Positions 18,113-26,245 of a stretch of DNA of 64,000 nt are shown piece by piece. Made by a program: the position numbers and the translations under genes. The notes under the pieces are model-generated. The model was not told where the DNA came from, made no database searches, and saw nothing but the letters and a program-made list of their open reading frames with translations. The stretch comes from Pseudomonas sp. ABC1 (lineage in GTDB: Bacteria > Pseudomonadota > Gammaproteobacteria > Pseudomonadales > Pseudomonadaceae). The DNA is taken from NCBI RefSeq assembly GCF_013395055.1, contig NZ_CP058349.1, forward strand, positions 1 to 64,000, read 5' to 3'. Position 1 is the stretch's first letter; every line of letters starts with the position of its first letter.

Positions 18113-18388
18113 GGTTGCTTCTCCAGTGGACTCTGCAAGGTAAGGCAGCGGGGCGTCGGGCGCGGTTCCATCGCGGTGCCGGATGGTCTGCGCACGGGCT
18201 GGCGAAGGTCTGAGTGCCCTGTTGCGGGAGGGGATTTACACGTAACGGCCTGCCTATGTCTTTGTTATTAGGCATTTTTACGTCTTTCAAATATATTTAT
18301 GCCGGAATTTTGGCATTGAGGCTAAAGAATTGGCGCTGGAGGCCGATTCTGCTTCTATCGTTTTTGTCGTGCCCGGCCTGGAGGCCAT

Positions 18389-20809
18389 GTGATCAGAGTC
18401 TTGCTGTCCTGCCTCATGTTGCTTGGCATGCTGCCTGGCCTGCTTCGGGCCGCGCCTCTGGTCTTGAACGACTGCGCCGAGGGTGGCATTGCGCTGCGTG
18501 CGCTTGCCAGCGGCTACGACGAAGGCGCGCAGCCGCTGACGGTGGAGCAGGTCGTGGACCTGCCCATGTCGCACTGGCAAACCCTGGAACCCGCCACGCT
18601 GGTGCGTGGCGCTGGCAAGCCGGCGCTCTGGTTGCGCCTCGAGGTGGAGAACCGCAGTGGCCATTTCTGCCAGGCCTTCGTGCTCTCGGGCTCCAGCAAC
18701 AACCGTGACGTGCAGTTCTATCAGCAACGCGCCGGCCTCTGGATTCGCTCGGTCGGCGGTGCCAGCTATCCGCTGCGCGAGTGGTCAGAACAAGTGCGTC
18801 TGCCAGCCTTCCCGGTGCTGCTGGAGCCGGGTGAGCGTTCCCTGCTGTTGATGAGGGTGGACAGTACTCTGCCCACGTTCGTGTTGCCGGAGCTGGTCTC
18901 GCACGAAGGGCTGCTGCTCAAGCGCATGGCCGAGAGCCTGGCCGACGGCGTGGTGTTCGGCATGGTCTCGTTGCTGGTCCTGTTCAGCCTGGCGCTGGGG
19001 CGCATCTTCCGCCTGCGGCTGTTGATCGCCCACTCCATGGCGGTACTCGCCTATTGCCTGTATGTCGCGCTGGCCAACGGTTATGGCCTCGTCCACCTGT
19101 GGCCGGATTCACCGCGCCTGGACCTGGCATGGGTACTGATCGCCAATTGCCTGTGCAGCGTGCTGGTGTTCGCCTACCTGCGCGTGTTGTTGCAGGTGCG
19201 GCGTCAGCCACGCCTGGTGGGCATCGGCATGACGCTCTGCCAGATCGGCTTCCTGGTCTGCGGCGTGGGGCTCATGCTGTTCCCGGCGTGGGCCGAGAAC
19301 GAGGCGTTGGCGCATGTTCGCCTTGGTGTGGCGGTTGTCGTCTATCTGGTGCTGTGGATCGCGGTCTTTATCGGCTTTCGCATGCGGCTGGGGTACGACT
19401 GGTTCTGCTACCTGCTACCCAGCCTGTTGACGCTGCAATTCCTGTTGGTGTTCGTCCACCGTCAGGGTTGGTCGACGTTCCCGCCGTTCGAGTATTCCTT
19501 CCATAGCTTCTCGACCCTGCCGGGTGCTGTGTTGCTGCTTTATACGCTGGTCAGCCAGGTCGCCTTCGGGCGTCGCCGCGAGAAGCAGGCCCTGGCCGAC
19601 ATCGAACAACTCAAGCAGGCCGAGCAGGAGCGCCTGGAGCACAGCATCGCCGAGCGTACCGCGCAATTGGGGGAGGCCTTGCGCAACCAGCAGTTGCTGA
19701 TGGCCCGCATTGGGCATGATCTGCGCACCCCGCTGCTGGGCATGCTCGACCAGGCCCGCACGCTGCCGGCCCAGCCAAAGTTCTGTGAGGGTTATGCGCG
19801 GAGCATCGAGCGCAGCGTCAACTTCCAGCTGGAACTGATCGACGAACTGCTCGAATACGCCCGCAACGATGTCTGGCAGCTCGAACTGCTGGCCGCGCCG
19901 GGGTATCTGTTCGGCTTCCTCAAGGAAACCCGGGAGCAGGGGCGTTACCTGGCCGAGCGCCATGGCAACCGCCTGATCTGCCATTTCGACGATGACTTGC
20001 CGTTGCTGGTGAATGCGGATTTCCGCCGGCTGCGCCAGACCCTGGTCAACCTCCTGGCCAATGCCGCCAAGTTCACCCACGACGGCGAGATTCACCTGCG
20101 CATCGAGCGATTGCCCGATGTCCACGACGGGCAGGTGACGCTGCGCTTCTGCGTGCAGGACACCGGCATCGGCATCGCGGCGAAGGACCTGGAGCGTCTG
20201 CAGGAGCCGTTCAGCCGTGGCAGCAATGTCGCCGACAGGCCGGGTGTCGGGTTGGGCCTGTACATCGTGCAGCAGATGCTCGGCCTGATGGGCAGTCGCT
20301 TGAAGGTGGAGTCGGTGCCGGGGCAGGGCAGCCGTTTCAGTTTCGAGTTGAAGGTGGAACTGGCACGCGAGCAGGAGCTGGATCAGGTCTTCATCGAAAG
20401 CTATTCGCCGCAGCGTGACGGCCAGGGCCAGCGCGTGCTGATCGTCGACGACATCGCCATCACGCGGGAAATGCTCTACGAACTGCTGGCCGGCTATGGC
20501 TATGACGCCGAGGCGTGTGGCAGTGGCGACGAAGCGCTGCGGCTGTTGCAGGAAAGGCCGGTGGATATCCTCATCCTTGACCAACTGATGCCCGACATGG
20601 ACGGCTGGGCGTTGCTGGCGCAGGTGCGTCAGCGCTGGCCGGGGTTGCCGGTGGTGCTGTACTCGGCCTCACCGCCGCGCCGCCCGGAGCAGGTGCCCGA
20701 TTCGCTGTGCTTCGATGCCTGTCTGCTCAAGCCGGTGCAGACCGATGACTTGCTGACCGTGCTGGAGCGCTTGCCAGTACGGAACCACGAGTGCCTCGGG
20801 TCAGCTTAG
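18389..20809 (+). CDS. 7TM-DISM hybrid sensor histidine kinase with receiver domain
   Basis: This 806-residue membrane kinase has a signal peptide (cleavage near residue 21), a periplasmic 7TMR-DISM extracellular domain to about residue 175, and seven helices at about 187-400. A coiled-coil stretch of charged heptads (about 405-435) leads to HisKA with the H box IGHDLRTPL. The HATPase has DTGIGI and GVGLGLYIV, and the C-terminal receiver has its phospho-Asp in LILDQLMPDMDG. There is no Hpt domain. GTG 18389 is the start, four bases after GGAGG. The last nine bases overlap the convergent REC-GGDEF gene. Such kinases sense carbohydrates or other outer signals, but the ligand is unknown. Confidence 0.92.
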   Translation: MIRVLLSCLMLLGMLPGLLRAAPLVLNDCAEGGIALRALASGYDEGAQPLTVEQVVDLPMSHWQTLEPATLVRGAGKPALWLRLEVENRSGHFCQAFVLSGSSNNRDVQFYQQRAGLWIRSVGGASYPLREWSEQVRLPAFPVLLEPGERSLLLMRVDSTLPTFVLPELVSHEGLLLKRMAESLADGVVFGMVSLLVLFSLALGRIFRLRLLIAHSMAVLAYCLYVALANGYGLVHLWPDSPRLDLAWVLIANCLCSVLVFAYLRVLLQVRRQPRLVGIGMTLCQIGFLVCGVGLMLFPAWAENEALAHVRLGVAVVVYLVLWIAVFIGFRMRLGYDWFCYLLPSLLTLQFLLVFVHRQGWSTFPPFEYSFHSFSTLPGAVLLLYTLVSQVAFGRRREKQALADIEQLKQAEQERLEHSIAERTAQLGEALRNQQLLMARIGHDLRTPLLGMLDQARTLPAQPKFCEGYARSIERSVNFQLELIDELLEYARNDVWQLELLAAPGYLFGFLKETREQGRYLAERHGNRLICHFDDDLPLLVNADFRRLRQTLVNLLANAAKFTHDGEIHLRIERLPDVHDGQVTLRFCVQDTGIGIAAKDLERLQEPFSRGSNVADRPGVGLGLYIVQQMLGLMGSRLKVESVPGQGSRFSFELKVELAREQELDQVFIESYSPQRDGQGQRVLIVDDIAITREMLYELLAGYGYDAEACGSGDEALRLLQERPVDILILDQLMPDMDGWALLAQVRQRWPGLPVVLYSASPPRRPEQVPDSLCFDACLLKPVQTDDLLTVLERLPVRNHECLGSA

Positions 20810-21733
20810 GACGGTCTGCGAACGGCCATTCTGCTTGGCCTGGTAGAGGTTGGCGTCGGCCTTTTCCAGCAGCACCAGCGGCGATTCGCCAAGGCCCGGT
20901 ACGAGGGCCGCGCCACCGATGCTCAGGGTGAGAAAGGGCGAGGTCGGCGAGCTGGGGTGGAGGATACGCAGCGCGGCGACCGCATCGTGGATGGTCTGCG
21001 CCAGGTGAGCGGCGCCTTCCAGGCCGGTGTTGGGCAGGATGCAGGCGAATTCTTCGCCGCCATAGCGGGCCGCGAGGTCTTCGTGGCGCTGCAACGAGGC
21101 TTCGATGCAGAGGGCGACCCGGTGCAGGGCGTCATCGCCACACTGGTGCCCGAGGGAATCGTTGTAGCGCTTGAAGGCATCGACATCGATCATCAGCAGC
21201 GCCAGCGGATTCTGCCCCGCCTGGTGCGCCCAGCAGGTGCGCAGCAGTTCATCGAAGGTGCGCCGGTTGGCGATGCCGGTCAGGCCATCCAGTTGCGCCA
21301 GCCGCTCCAGTTGGCGCTGCTGGCGATAGAGTTGCAGGTGGTTGCGCACCCGCGCGCGCAGCAGCGGCGTGCTGAAGGGTTTGCTGATGTAGTCGATGGC
21401 ACCGGCCTGCAAGCCCTGCTCTTCGTTTTCCTCGTCCTTGAGGGCGGTCAGGAAAATGACCGGAATCCCCCGGGTCTGCGGGTCGCTCTTGAGCCGCCGG
21501 CAGGTCTCGAAACCGTCCATGCCGCGCATGCGGATGTCCAGCAGGATAAGGTCCGGCTGGTGCTGGCGGGCCAGTTGCAAGGCTTCTTTGCCGTCCGTTG
21601 CACCGAGGGGACGGCAGATGCCTTCCAGGGCGCCCCCGGTGAACGCGATATTGAGCGGCTGGTCGTCGACGATCAGTACCGCCGGCAGGTTTTCGTTGGG
21701 TTCAGCGCTGCGTCGCTGCAAGCTCTGGTTCAT
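20801..21733 (-). CDS. Response regulator diguanylate cyclase (REC-GGDEF)
   Basis: This 310-residue PleD/WspR-like protein makes c-di-GMP when phosphorylated. The receiver has phospho-Asp66 (LLDIRMRGMDG) and Lys118 in ISKPF. The GGDEF domain has the active-site GGEEF at 225-229, the metal Asp in MIDVDAFKRYND, and a complete inhibitory site RHED at 216-219, five residues ahead of GGEEF. It should be active and product-inhibited. It starts six bases after the stop of the upstream hybrid kinase, so it is the likely output of that kinase. Confidence 0.94.
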   Translation of the reverse strand: MNQSLQRRSAEPNENLPAVLIVDDQPLNIAFTGGALEGICRPLGATDGKEALQLARQHQPDLILLDIRMRGMDGFETCRRLKSDPQTRGIPVIFLTALKDEENEEQGLQAGAIDYISKPFSTPLLRARVRNHLQLYRQQRQLERLAQLDGLTGIANRRTFDELLRTCWAHQAGQNPLALLMIDVDAFKRYNDSLGHQCGDDALHRVALCIEASLQRHEDLAARYGGEEFACILPNTGLEGAAHLAQTIHDAVAALRILHPSSPTSPFLTLSIGGAALVPGLGESPLVLLEKADANLYQAKQNGRSQTVLS

Positions 21734-21739
21734 CCTGAG

Positions 21740-24499
21740 TCATCTATCCGTCGTACTGGAGGCTGGAGCGAAATGCTGCTGCAAATGCGCCAGGGCCGTG
21801 GAAGTTTCGCTGGAGATCTGCTGCGCCAGGTCGAGGCAGGCGGGCAGGTCGCTACGTTTTACCGCCTGCCTGAGCCGCTCGGCCAGTTCTACCAGCGATG
21901 ATAGCCCCGCCGAGCCCGCGGTGCTGAGCATATCGTGAGCTTCCTGTTCCAGTTCCGCCAGGGTGCCTTGGCGAGCCAGGGCCAGGATACGCTCGGCACG
22001 TTGCCGGCAATCGCTGGCGAGCATCTGCAAGAGCGCCGAGAAACGCTCGGGCGGCATGCTCGCATGCAGTTGCGCCAGCATGCCGTTGCGTGGCGCCGGT
22101 GCAGGCAAGGGCGTGTCCACGTAGCCCAGGCAGGTGTCCAGCACGGCCCAGAGCTGGCGCTCGTCGATGGGTTTGGCGATATGCCCCTGCATGCCGGCCT
22201 GCTGGCAGCGCTCGCGGTCCTGCACCTGGGCATTGGCGCTCAGGGCGATGATCGGCAGCCCATCGAAGCGCGGGTTCTGTCGCAGCTGGCGGGTGGCGCT
22301 CAGGCCATCGAGCAGCGGCATCATCATGTCCATCAGGACCAGGGCATAGGTGCCATCATCGGCCGCTTGCAGGATGGCGATGGCCTGCTCGCCATCGTCG
22401 GCACAGTCGACCGTGAAACCCGCCTCTTGCAGCAGCTCGCTGGCCACCTGGCGGTTCAGTGCGTTGTCGTCCACCAGCAGTAGGCGCAGGCCGGTGTAGT
22501 GGCGGGGCGGGGCGACGGATTCCACGGGGAGCGCCGGTGCCTCGCTGCCGGCCGGCTCGACCCGCACTCGGAACCAGAAGCGGCTGCCAGTGCCAACCTC
22601 GCTCTCGACACCGACATCGCCGGCCATCAGGTTCGCCAGGTTGCGCGAAATGGACAGGCCCAGCCCCGTTCCGCCGAAGCGCCGCGAGATGGAGGCGTCG
22701 GCCTGGTGGAAGGGCTGGAAGAGCTGCGCCCGCTGCTCCGGGCTGATGCCGATGCCCTGGTCCTCCACGCTGCCATGCAGGAAACACTGGCCGTCTTCGT
22801 CCATCTGATAGGCCAGGCGCACCCGGATCTGGCCCCGCTCGCTGAACTTGATCGCGTTGTTGGTGAAGTTGATCAGTATCTGGCCGATGCGCAGCGGATC
22901 GCCCTTGAGCCGTTGCGCCGTGCCCTCGGCGATCTCGCAGGTCAGTTCCAGGCCCTTGCGGGCGACCTCTTCGGCGAACATGTCGGTCAGGTCATCCAGC
23001 AATTGCTGGGGGCTGAAGTCGACATATTCCACTTGCAGGTGGCCGCTGTCGGAGCGGGAGAAGTCGAGGATGTCGTCGATGATGCCTTGCAGGTGGCGAC
23101 CAGCGTGGATGATCTGCTCCAGCCGCTCCCGCTGCTTGCCTTCCAGCGGGCTGCGCAACAGGGCACGGGTGAGGCCGAGGATCGCGTTCATCGGCGTGCG
23201 GATTTCATGGCTCATGGTGGCGAGGAAGTTGGCCTTGGCCTGTGCCGCCTGTTCGGCCAGCTCCTTGGCCTCTTGCAGGGCCTCGGCCTGCCGGTGCATC
23301 TCGCTGACGTCGAGCAGGATGCAGTTGAACAGCGTCTGGCCATCCTCCTGGCGCTGCACCGTGGCCAGGGTCTTGATCCAGAAACCGCCCTCGGGGCGCT
23401 GTACCTGGATGTCGAAGTCGATCGGGGTGAGGTCCCGCAGGCTGTGGCGGAAGGCCTTGCGTGCGGCCCGCTGGTATTCCTCGGTGTGTGGGAACAGCGG
23501 TGTCTCGGCCGGGACACCATGGCCGATCCCACCCTCGTAGGGGCCGAGCATCTGTGCCAGTTTGCTGCTGGCGAAGGTGAAGGTCTTTTCCCCGTTGCGG
23601 TCTATCTGCAACTGAAAGACGGCACCGGGGATGGCGTCGGCCAGGTCGACCAGTTGTTGCGAGAGACGGCGGATTTCCGCTGCCGCCGCCGCTTCCTGTT
23701 CCAGGCGGTCGGCGCGCAGCATGGTGTCGCGGAACACCTGCAGCGTCTGGGCCATCTGGCCGACTTCGTCCTTGCGACCGGTGTCGGTTATCTCGTCGTC
23801 GTAGTGGCGGGCGGTCAGGCGCGCCATGGTGCGGGTCAGGCGGTTGATCGGCCTGGAGATATGCCGCATCGAGAAGTAGCTGGCGAGGGCGATGCTGAGC
23901 AGCACCGCGAGGCCGAACGCCAGCAGGGTCGCCACTTGCGTGCGGTGGCTGGTGAGGCGCAGGTTCTCGGCGGCTTGCAGATAGTCGTCGTTGACCCTGT
24001 TGCGCAGCGTGTCCATGTTGTAGCGCAACTGCTGCAGGGCCGGCTCGAAGTCCTGCTTGATGATCAGCAGGGCGCGGTCGCCGCGCCAGCGGGCGGCGTC
24101 GTCGATGATGCGCTCGGCCAGTTCGAACACGCGCAGTTGCTGGCGCTGGATTTCCTCCAGGCGCTCGTGCTGTTCGGGAATGAGCGGGCGGATTTCCTCC
24201 AGCCGCTCCTGGAAGTCGCGGGCGATCTGGCGCATCGCCTGCTGGGTGGTGCGCATCTGCCGCTCTTCTTCTTCGGTCAGGACGCTGAACAGCAGGCGGC
24301 TGGCGTCGCTCAGGTCGAGCAGCGCATCGCTGGCCAGGCGGCTGCTGTGGCCGTTGTGGCTGAGCAGGTAGCGGTAGCGCGCGTCGACCTGCTGCAAGGT
24401 GTTCATCGAATAGCCGGTGGTGAAGGCCGCCAGGGCTCCGAGCAGGCTGACCATCATCACGATCTTGATGGACAGTTTCAGGTCTGCGAACAAACGCAT
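21740..24499 (-). CDS. Hybrid sensor histidine kinase (HAMP-PAS-HisKA-HATPase-REC-Hpt-like)
   Basis: This is a 919-residue kinase. TM1 (about 12-32) and TM2 (about 189-209) bracket a helical periplasmic domain of some 155 residues. HAMP (210-265) and PAS (about 280-395) follow. HisKA has the H box MSHEIRTPMN, the HATPase contains DQGIGI and GTGLGLSI, and the receiver has its Asp in LVLMDMMMPLLDG. The C-terminus is Hpt-like with a His in AHDMLSTAGSAGLS, but the usual Lys-Gly after the His is Leu-Ser. It lies 17 bases after the solute-binding protein gene and six before the REC-GGDEF gene. The binding protein is the likely ligand-presenting partner of the periplasmic domain. Confidence 0.93.
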   Translation of the reverse strand: MRLFADLKLSIKIVMMVSLLGALAAFTTGYSMNTLQQVDARYRYLLSHNGHSSRLASDALLDLSDASRLLFSVLTEEEERQMRTTQQAMRQIARDFQERLEEIRPLIPEQHERLEEIQRQQLRVFELAERIIDDAARWRGDRALLIIKQDFEPALQQLRYNMDTLRNRVNDDYLQAAENLRLTSHRTQVATLLAFGLAVLLSIALASYFSMRHISRPINRLTRTMARLTARHYDDEITDTGRKDEVGQMAQTLQVFRDTMLRADRLEQEAAAAAEIRRLSQQLVDLADAIPGAVFQLQIDRNGEKTFTFASSKLAQMLGPYEGGIGHGVPAETPLFPHTEEYQRAARKAFRHSLRDLTPIDFDIQVQRPEGGFWIKTLATVQRQEDGQTLFNCILLDVSEMHRQAEALQEAKELAEQAAQAKANFLATMSHEIRTPMNAILGLTRALLRSPLEGKQRERLEQIIHAGRHLQGIIDDILDFSRSDSGHLQVEYVDFSPQQLLDDLTDMFAEEVARKGLELTCEIAEGTAQRLKGDPLRIGQILINFTNNAIKFSERGQIRVRLAYQMDEDGQCFLHGSVEDQGIGISPEQRAQLFQPFHQADASISRRFGGTGLGLSISRNLANLMAGDVGVESEVGTGSRFWFRVRVEPAGSEAPALPVESVAPPRHYTGLRLLLVDDNALNRQVASELLQEAGFTVDCADDGEQAIAILQAADDGTYALVLMDMMMPLLDGLSATRQLRQNPRFDGLPIIALSANAQVQDRERCQQAGMQGHIAKPIDERQLWAVLDTCLGYVDTPLPAPAPRNGMLAQLHASMPPERFSALLQMLASDCRQRAERILALARQGTLAELEQEAHDMLSTAGSAGLSSLVELAERLRQAVKRSDLPACLDLAQQISSETSTALAHLQQHFAPASSTTDR

Positions 24500-24516
24500 G
24501 CGGGCTCCTGGCGCTC

Positions 24517-25767
24517 TCAGTGGGGGCGCGAGTTGAAATCGAGCAGTGCCTGGTAGAGCAGGCGGGCCGCTTCGGCGTCGTCCAGTTGGCCGCGTAGGTG
24601 GCGGCTGACCACGTCATAGATGGCGGTCTTCACATAGGACGGGTTGGCGTTGCCCATGGCGATGGAGCCGAGCATGGCCCGGCGCAGGTTGGCCTGGCGC
24701 ATGTCGTTGATCGCGCCCTGGCCGCAGGCGTTGAAAGCCTCGCGCGGCACATCGACCCGGGCCGGCGCCGCGCCGGAGGCGAGGTTGACGTCGCGCTGGA
24801 AGTCACGGTCGAGCAGAATGCGGAGCAGCTCGTGGCGCTGCTCTGGCGTGCCGGGGCCATCTTTGAACAGCATGTACTGGTCGCTGTTGAAGAGGAATAC
24901 GCCCTGGGTATCGGGGAAGCGAAAGCACTGGTAGTCGCGCCCTGGTTGCAGCCCTTGCAGGGTGAACTCGCCGCCGACCCAGGTGCCTTGCACTTGCAGC
25001 AGCGCCTTGCCCTGGCGCATCAGGTCGGTGGACTGGTTCCAGTTGCGCTGTTCGAAGCCTGGGTCCAGGTAGGCGCGCAGCAGGCTCATGCGCTGGAAGA
25101 CCTGCTGCAATCGGGCCGGGTCGATATCCTGCGCACGTATTTCGATGAAGGCCTTGCGATAGTACTCGGCGCCGACGGTACCGACCGCCACGGACTCGAA
25201 CAGCAGCGTGTGTTCCCAGGACTCGCGACCGATGGCCAGGGGGATGATCCCGGCGGCCTTGGCCTTTTCCAGCAGTGCCAGCAGGTCTTCCCAGGAGTCC
25301 GGCTGGGTACCGCCGATCCGCTGCAGCAGTTCGGCGTTGACCCAGAGCCAGTTGGTCGAATGGGCATTGATCGGTGCGGCGACCCAGCGGCCGCGGTATT
25401 TCGACAGTTGCTGGATGCCGACCGGAATGATCTCGTCCCACTCCTGTTCTTCCGCGATGGGGGTCAGGTCCTGCAGCAGCCCCAGTGCGGCCCATTCCTG
25501 TATGTCATGGCCGATCACTTGCGAGGCGGTGGGGATTTCGCCCCGGGCGATGGCCTGGCGCAGCACGTCGCCATAACGCGCCGTGCCGCTGCCGGGAATG
25601 GCCCGCTCCTGCCACGACAGTTGGCGCTGGCCGAGATAGCGCTCCATGACGGCAATGCCGGATCGCTCGCCAGGCGAGACCCACCAGTGGGACAGCAGCA
25701 GCGTCTCCTGGGCATTGGCCAGCGTGCAGGCAAGCAACAGCGGGAGCAGGGGGATGACCTTGTACAT
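24517..25767 (-). CDS. Periplasmic solute-binding protein (family 1, sugar type)
   Basis: This 416-residue exported protein has a signal peptide ending LANAQE near residue 20. It has the family 1 binding fold, with LSHWWVSPGE at the mature start, INAHSTNWLWVN in the hinge region and GTWVGGEFTL near the centre. It resembles the sugar-binding subunits of ABC importers. There are no permease or ATPase genes here. Instead it is followed within 17 bases by a hybrid kinase and then a diguanylate cyclase. It therefore probably senses a solute for signalling rather than feeding transport. ATG 25767 is chosen because it gives a clean signal peptide; no strong ribosome site is seen. Confidence 0.9.
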   Translation of the reverse strand: MYKVIPLLPLLLACTLANAQETLLLSHWWVSPGERSGIAVMERYLGQRQLSWQERAIPGSGTARYGDVLRQAIARGEIPTASQVIGHDIQEWAALGLLQDLTPIAEEQEWDEIIPVGIQQLSKYRGRWVAAPINAHSTNWLWVNAELLQRIGGTQPDSWEDLLALLEKAKAAGIIPLAIGRESWEHTLLFESVAVGTVGAEYYRKAFIEIRAQDIDPARLQQVFQRMSLLRAYLDPGFEQRNWNQSTDLMRQGKALLQVQGTWVGGEFTLQGLQPGRDYQCFRFPDTQGVFLFNSDQYMLFKDGPGTPEQRHELLRILLDRDFQRDVNLASGAAPARVDVPREAFNACGQGAINDMRQANLRRAMLGSIAMGNANPSYVKTAIYDVVSRHLRGQLDDAEAARLLYQALLDFNSRPH

Positions 25768-26044
25768 GGCGGCGCGTTCATGCGAGCGGGGGCGCAATGG
25801 TGAACGGTCCGATGAATGGGGTCAAAGGTAATGGATATCTGGCCGGGAGGGCTCGCTCTCCTGACCGCGTAGCGCGAGCCCGACCAGCCCCTCTACGCAA
25901 CACGCATGAACCCGTCGTCCATATGAATCAGGGTCTGCTCTTCGTCGGCCTCCCTGCCGACGAAGGTTGCTCCGAGGAGCTGGCCGGGCCCGCGGCAAAT
26001 ACCGAGGTGACACTGAGAAAAAGAACAGCATGAGAACAACACTA

Positions 26045-26080
26045 CTCGTCGTTCCCGCGCAGGCGGGAACCCAGGTGCAC
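26045..26080 (+). repeat. REP unit, left copy of a paired BIME
   Basis: GTTCCCGC-GCAG-GCGGGAAC forms the palindromic core, with CTCGTC before it and CCAGGTGCAC after it. It matches the reversed copy at 26165-26200 in 33 of 36 positions. It lies downstream of the TonB receptor gene, where it may stabilise the 3' end. Confidence 0.8.
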
Positions 26081-26164
26081 GGGCTTATGAGCAACGCGCT
26101 TTTCCGACAGACACAGCCATTTTGGAGGGGTACTGCAGAGATAAGACCCACAGTCCTTGAAATT

Positions 26165-26200
26165 GCGCACCTGGGCTCCCGCCTGCGCGGGAGCGACGAG
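26165..26200 (-). repeat. REP unit, right copy of a paired BIME
   Basis: This is the inverted partner of the 26045-26080 unit, with core GCTCCCGC-GCAG-GCGGGAGC on the minus strand. The two copies can form a large cruciform or stem spanning about 156 bases. Confidence 0.8.
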
Positions 26201-26245
26201 GGGTTATTGTTCGTCTTGCCCGAAACACCTTGAACGGCCGTGTCC

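Larger units (their letters stand above)
25768..26245. other. Intergenic region with paired REP elements
   Basis: The 478 bases between the solute-binding operon start and the TonB receptor stop hold two oppositely oriented REP units (26045-26080 and 26165-26200). They probably also hold the promoter of the solute-binding operon. No gene is supported. Confidence 0.55.

Noticed and set aside
22499..24556. A 685-codon plus-strand opening over the hybrid kinase
   Set aside because: It is the antisense shadow of the kinase, whose H box, ATPase and receiver motifs are on the minus strand.
26045..26200. Possible CRISPR-like repeats
   Set aside because: There are only two copies, in opposite orientation, matching REP palindromes. 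No spacer array or cas gene is present.
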